Notes under the pieces: model-generated
What the model was told of the DNA's origin: nothing
Seen by the model: only the letters and a program-made list of their open reading frames with translations
Databases searched by the model: none
Position numbers and translations under genes: made by a program
In this document: one piece after another, positions 59,798-64,000 of the stretch
Position numbering within the stretch: the stretch's first letter is position 1
Layout of the letters: every line of letters begins with the position of its first letter
Assembly (NCBI GenBank): GCA_027924585.1
Contig: BSBM01001138.1
Location: 7,240,001 to 7,304,000 of the forward strand
Reading direction: 5' to 3'
DNA: 64,000 nt
Source: Larix kaempferi
Taxonomy: Eukaryota; Streptophyta; Pinopsida; Pinales; Pinaceae

Positions 59798-60050
59798 TCA
59801 ACTTAATGATTTGTTCCTTAAATCCAACTTTTGGATTGGTAAAACTTTTTAGTGCAGTTAATGTTTCATACACAATCTATTCCTCACAATTATCATGGAT
59901 GAGAGATTATTTACAACGCATAAACTCAATGATGATGTTAATACAACCCCCCCCACACACAAATATATATATATATATTAATGTAAAACAAAATCCCAAT
60001 ATACAATGTGTCAATGTAAACGTAGCTTTAAAAAAAAACTATAACTTGAT
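59793..60050. repeat. Unclassified dispersed repeat, copy 2, right part
   Basis: Continues the repeat cut by the chromovirus. Words such as TGATGATGTTAATAC, ACAAAATCCCAATATA and TGTCAATGTAAACGTAG parallel 24256-24345. A CTTTAAAAAAAAAC word parallels 23127-23140. A short C8/CA/AT low-complexity run at about 59947-59979 interrupts it. Confidence 0.5.
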
Positions 60051-60311
60051 ATTCAAGGATAGAATAAAAGTTATAATAACTTTTACAAAAAGGTTATTCA
60101 CCCAAGAGGTGATTGTAATCTCTATACTGCCATCTCTACAATGTTACAAAAGACACATACTACTTACATGAACAAATTTTGTATTTTTCCTCTTATCACC
60201 AACTTCAATACTACACAGAAAGAAATAGTAGGTAACCAAATCTACATTGATATAAAAGTTACAACTATCATGAAAAAGCAAGAACTCAGTAGTAAAAATT
60301 GCTAATAAACT
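60051..60311. other. Non-coding, possibly LINE 3' UTR
   Basis: AT-rich sequence left of the RNase H end of the following - strand LINE. It could be that element's 3' UTR; no poly(T) marking a tail is visible. Confidence 0.35.
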
Positions 60312-60462
60312 TTAAGGAGCTTTCAGATACTTTGAAAAAGTCATGATATTGTTCAAAATAAAGGATCCCTTCCAAGGCACCCACATATGTTTTGGATAAA
60401 TGGTTAGCCAACTTGTTGAAATTCCCGTAGTTGTGAGAAAAGGATAAATAAAAGAAAGAGGC

Positions 60463-60852
60463 CTACAATTGTTTGATCCTATCAAACCACTGTTCCATAA
60501 CAACAACTTGAAGAGTATCCTTACCAGTTTCCCAATCCACCACTATTTTGGAATCACCATAAACCTGAAGAGATAAAAAAAACCTAGAAGAAGCAAAATG
60601 TAGCAATCCGCACAACACCGATAGATCAACCCGAGTATTTGTACTTGACCCACATCCAATCCATAACAAGAAATATTTTCTATCGGAAAATCTGATCATC
60701 ATGCCACCTCCACATTGACCTGAAGAAGCAGCTCCATAAAAAAAAATGGTCTCATCTTCAGGAATGATTGGTTCAATAAGAATTCTTTGATTTTCCAAAC
60801 CTTGATTCCTATGAAAATATCTATATAATGCCAAAATTTTAAAACTAGTCAC
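60463..60852 (-). pseudogene. LINE RNase H domain
   Basis: IFFYGAASSGQCGGGMMIRF corresponds to the first RNase H strand, with the catalytic Asp changed (FDGA is expected, FYGA is seen). NTRVDLSVLCGLLHFA is where the catalytic Glu should lie (A-E-L has become V-D-L). VYGDSKIVVDWETGK keeps the third acidic residue. The final part is cut by a stop. The loss of key residues argues that it is inactive. Confidence 0.7.
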
Positions 60853-60873
60853 CTAATCATGTTGATGAACATC

Positions 60874-61656
60874 TTAAAAAATCCATACATTCCTAGGTTT
60901 CCAAATTCCTAAGAAGACAAAGGCTAGAAGCTCCTTATGCTGAGGGGCCTGATGAATCCATTTTTTCATATTGTCTTGAAAGGAAGACTCAAAAGAATAC
61001 TGTGTCCAAACACCTGTAAGTTGTAGATCAGCAAGAACCTCTATCCAAACTAAACAAGAAAAAAAGACATTCCACAAAAAGATGATTAACAGACTCATAT
61101 CCTCTTTTGCATAAGATACACATATTTGGGCCCACAAACCCTCTTTTTAACAAGTTATCCCATGACAGAATCTTGTTTTCTAATCAAATCCAAATAAAAC
61201 ATTTAACTTTAAGAGGGATATTCCACTTCCACAACTTTGTATGCCACCATTTCCTACGATGTCAATAGAAGCAGCTAAAATAGCCTCATAGGAAATTTTT
61301 GCATTAATTTGTCCATCAGTTTTGTTCCATTCCAAAACCAATCTATCATCATCCTTAGAAAGTCTTATACCAAGATTATTTAGACCTATAACAAACTGGT
61401 TCCATTCATCAGTAACACCACCTATTAACCCCATTTCACCTACAGACAACCAATTAGAATGCAAATCATCCAGCATATTTTTGACACGAGCTAATATGAA
61501 ATAAACAAGATTTGATAGTTGATTTCTAAGAGTGTGAGACAACATATAAAAATTCTCCCCACCAATAAAATGATCAATCCCCAAATGGACCATTTTCCCA
61601 TTTCCAGTTATCCAAGCTAGCCAGGAACCCATCCATGGATAGGATTTCATAAACAC
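60874..61656 (-). pseudogene. LINE linker and zinc-binding remnant
   Basis: 61656-61180 encodes the stretch MGSWLAWITGNGKMVHLGID followed by the typical conserved linker (NWLSVGEMGLIGG, VLEWNKTDGQINAKISYEAI). The zinc region is split by a frame change near 61170. CVSYAKEDMSL at about 61085-61115 is its second half with one Cys altered. Confidence 0.65.
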
Positions 61657-62231
61657 ATTCTAGAAATTTGAGGCTTGGGAAACATATTTTTTTTAATCCT
61701 AATCCACTCCACAACAGGTTTGTTTTTCAGATATTTAACATATAAGATATATTTCTATAATCCAAATCCAAAAAGTCCCCTCCATAAGCTTTTTAAACTC
61801 AAAGTAGCACTAAACCACTAGATATTTTGTATTCCCCATCCCTCCAATTTCATGGGAGAAGAGATTCTTTCCCAATTAACAAGATGAAATTTTGACTAAT
61901 CAACATTACCTGATCATAAGAATTGCATCATTTTCTTCCTTATGTTGTGAGGAATATCCACAGGAATAATTGCAAGTGAGAGACAGTACATAGGAATGCT
62001 CTCCAATACTGACTTCACAAGAGTAAGTCTACCTCCAATAGAGATCTATTTAAAACACCAAAAACCAATCATTTTTTTTTTCATTTTTATTAGGAGCCAC
62101 ATCCATTTATCCTTGACATAATTATTTGGTTTCAAAAAGTACCCCAACTATTTGAAGCCATTCACTAATTGCTCTGTTTTAAAGGGAAAAAGAGCTTGAA
62201 TCCTAGCCATCGCATTGTCCTAAACAACATT

Positions 62232-63130
62232 CTAAATAAAGCAAGATTTTTGTAGACTGGCCTCCATCCCGGAGGCCTCACAAAAGAGCTTAATGATATC
62301 ATGATAAGCTTCCAAATATTCAACAGTTACACCACTACCAAATAAAAGGACATCATCCATAAACAATAAGTGAGTAATATAATGAACTGAAGTCACCTTA
62401 ACACCAATCAAATTCCTTTCATGCTTAGCTTTCCCAATAAGCCTACTGAGACCTTCCACTAGCAACAAAAACAATAAAGGAGATAATTGGCATCCTTGTC
62501 GAACACCACTTGAGATTTTGAAAAAGGCACATGGGATACCATTAATTAAGACTGAGAAATTTGAAGAGGAAACACAAGACATAATCCAATCTATCACTAA
62601 CAAAGGAAGACCAATTTGAAGAAGAACTAATCTGAGGTAAACTCGGTCACTCTGTCATATGCTTTCCTCAAATCCATTTTGAGAATAAAGGCAACCAATT
62701 TCTTAGTTTTGATGGAGTGAATACATTCTTGAGTAACTCCAATTGCATCAAGGATTTGCCTCTTATTTAAGAACCCAAATTGTTCTAGGGACATAAATTA
62801 TGCAATTTTAGGCTTAATCCTATTTGAAATCACCTTAGAGGTGGTTTTATACACTAGGTTGCAAAGAGAAATAGGTCTATAATCATCAAAGGATTCAGGC
62901 TTTGAGATCTTTGGGATGAGAGCAATGAAAGTAGAATTTAGGGATCCATAAACATATCCATTAATATGAGACTATTCAACCACTCTCAGAAGATCCTTCC
63001 CCATCAAATCAAAGAACACAAAAAAACATTATGTTGTCCAACCATCAAGGCCATGACTTTTGGACCTGGCTAATTTTTTGATAATAGCTTCAATTTCTTC
63101 CAGAGGGACTTCTTTGCCAACTTGAATACC
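62232..63130 (-). pseudogene. LINE reverse transcriptase
   Basis: The frame at 62603-62232 has SGVRQGCQLSPLLFLLLVEG (motif B) and THLLFMDDVLLFGSG (motif C, FMDD). Motif A (LKMDLRKAYDRV) is at about 62645-62690 in another frame, and GFLNKRQILDAIGVTQEC precedes it. The fingers block with FIALIPKISKPESFDDYRPI is at about 62880-62940. Frameshifts lie near 62620 and stops near 62800. Confidence 0.8.
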
Positions 63131-63241
63131 TTCATCCTCAAAGAAAAATATGGGATATTGTTGAATCACTTTTAACTGAGTAGAGATATTTGACCTTTTA
63201 GGATCCCTAAAAATATTTGAAAAATGAGAAACGATTGCTCA

Positions 63242-63489
63242 TTCCAACTCCTTCTATGAGTTAATCACCCTTCCTTGATTGTCCTTTAGATCCCAAATGG
63301 CATTATTAATTCTTCTTTGATGGGAAAACCTATGAAAAGACTTAGTGTTGTTATCACTTTGCTCCTTCCAACTCCTTCTATGAGTTAATCACCCTTCCTT
63401 GATTGTCCTTTAGATCCCAAATGGCATTATTAATTTTTCTTTGATTAGAAAATTTATGAAAAGACTTACTGTTGTTATCACCATGTTTT
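63242..63489 (-). repeat. 124-bp tandem duplication within the LINE
   Basis: TTCCAACTCCTTCTATGAGT starts at 63242 and again at 63366. The units are about 90 percent identical. Because 124 is not a multiple of three, the duplication shifts the ORF2 frame. Confidence 0.9.
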
Positions 63490-64000
63490 AGCCAAATAGC
63501 TCTACTCTTTAATCTCCATGTTTCCTCATTAATCCTTAAATTTTTACATCCACCAATAGGCTTTTTGTTTCCTTTGAGAAGATACCTAAGGGATTAAGAG
63601 AGAAAATCGACTCAATCTTTTCTTCCACCGTCAACAATTCTTTATTAAGTTCTATCTTTTTATTTCTTTCCCATTGAATTCTGTCTTTTTCAAACCTTTC
63701 AATTTTGCAACCATACTCATTGCAGAAACCCACAAATCATGTAGAAAAGAAGACCAATAATTTTTAACCAAGGAGGAGAAATTTGGATCTTCAAGCCAAC
63801 TATGATTAGCGTTAAAAGGGTATTTCTGAACATTGTTGTCCACCTCAAATTAAAGGCGAATTGAGAGATGACCAAAAATCCCAAAATTTATAGACCAATA
63901 TTTGTATCTACAAACCACATCTGAGAATTTATATGAAATGAGAAATCTATTAAATCTTTTTTATACCCAACACTCTCAATCCACCTATTACACTAAGATC
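63490..64000 (-). pseudogene. LINE linker and endonuclease C-terminal edge
   Basis: Frames 63843-63652 and 63733-63536 carry FEVDNNVQKYPF..NHSWLEDPNF and the charged helical linker (IQWERNKKIELNKELLTVEE). From 63844 to 64000 the - strand shows RFLISYKFSDVVCRYKYW-like wording, the last part of the endonuclease. The remainder of the LINE lies outside the window. Confidence 0.65.

Larger units (their letters stand above)
60312..64000 (-). mobile_element. L1-type LINE ORF2 remnant, continuing beyond the window
   Basis: Reading from right to left on the - strand: an eroded endonuclease end (just before FEVDNNVQKYPF), the helical linker, RT with motifs A-C, a linker, a zinc-binding remnant, and RNase H. 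The 5' end lies past 64000. Many stops and one internal 124-bp duplication make it non-functional. It resembles the LINE at 38-42 kb in layout. Confidence 0.85.

Noticed and set aside
1-64000. Search for tRNA, rRNA, snoRNA or organellar DNA.
   Set aside because: No cloverleaf-like conserved A/B-box arrangement, rRNA core sequence or plastid/mitochondrial gene wording was recognised by eye. A dedicated scan was not possible.

Overview
The window looks like intergenic, repeat-packed nuclear DNA from a plant with a large genome. I see no intact host gene, rRNA, tRNA or CRISPR array. Nearly all recognisable coding sequence comes from retrotransposons: Ty3/gypsy elements of the Tat and chromovirus groups, Ty1/copia gag fragments, and L1-type LINEs. 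The polyproteins and LINEs have a seed-plant character. A gymnosperm is plausible, but the species cannot be fixed from the sequence alone.

Layout. 1-9.4 kb: a decayed Tat-lineage Ty3/gypsy element on the + strand (gag, protease, RT with its core deleted, integrase). It is followed by an uninterrupted RNase H-like ORF downstream of integrase and by an antisense, apparently spliced, plant-mobile-domain-like gene. 9.4-14.7 kb: T-rich non-coding DNA with weak LTR and promoter candidates. 14.7-20.9 kb: a + strand LINE (ORF1-like DUF4283 domain, endonuclease, zinc-binding and RNase H parts), broken by a putative solo LTR and by a chromovirus integrase fragment, and ending in a ~210-bp tandem array. 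20.9-27.2 kb: AT-rich DNA with short tandem arrays, an unclassified dispersed repeat and a possible solo LTR. 27.3-28.9 kb: a LINE fragment on the - strand.

29.4-42.4 kb: a mosaic block (small LTR element plus copia gag fragment, both on the - strand) is present twice in direct orientation, about 4.79 kb apart. Copy B alone carries two LINE insertions: a 0.39-kb 3' fragment and a 4.05-kb endonuclease-RT-RNase H copy. Copy A therefore serves as the empty site. 42.4-45.9 kb: AT-rich DNA without a recognisable gene.

45,973-59,792 is the best preserved feature: a complete 13.8-kb Ty3/gypsy chromovirus (probably Tekay/Del lineage) on the - strand. It has 4,460-bp LTRs differing at only two positions by eye, a perfect 5-bp target duplication, an initiator-Met PBS, a purine tract, and one open 1,563-codon gag-pol frame with its catalytic residues. 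It landed in a second copy of the dispersed repeat seen at 23-24.5 kb. From 60.3 kb to the window end lies another - strand LINE.

How the parts work together: the recent chromovirus could be autonomous. The other elements are inactive by stops, frameshifts or deletions. The two more unusual items are the Tat accessory genes (a second RNase H after a splice-acceptor-like site, and an antisense PMD-like gene with an in-frame intron) and the duplicated mosaic block with its dated insertions.
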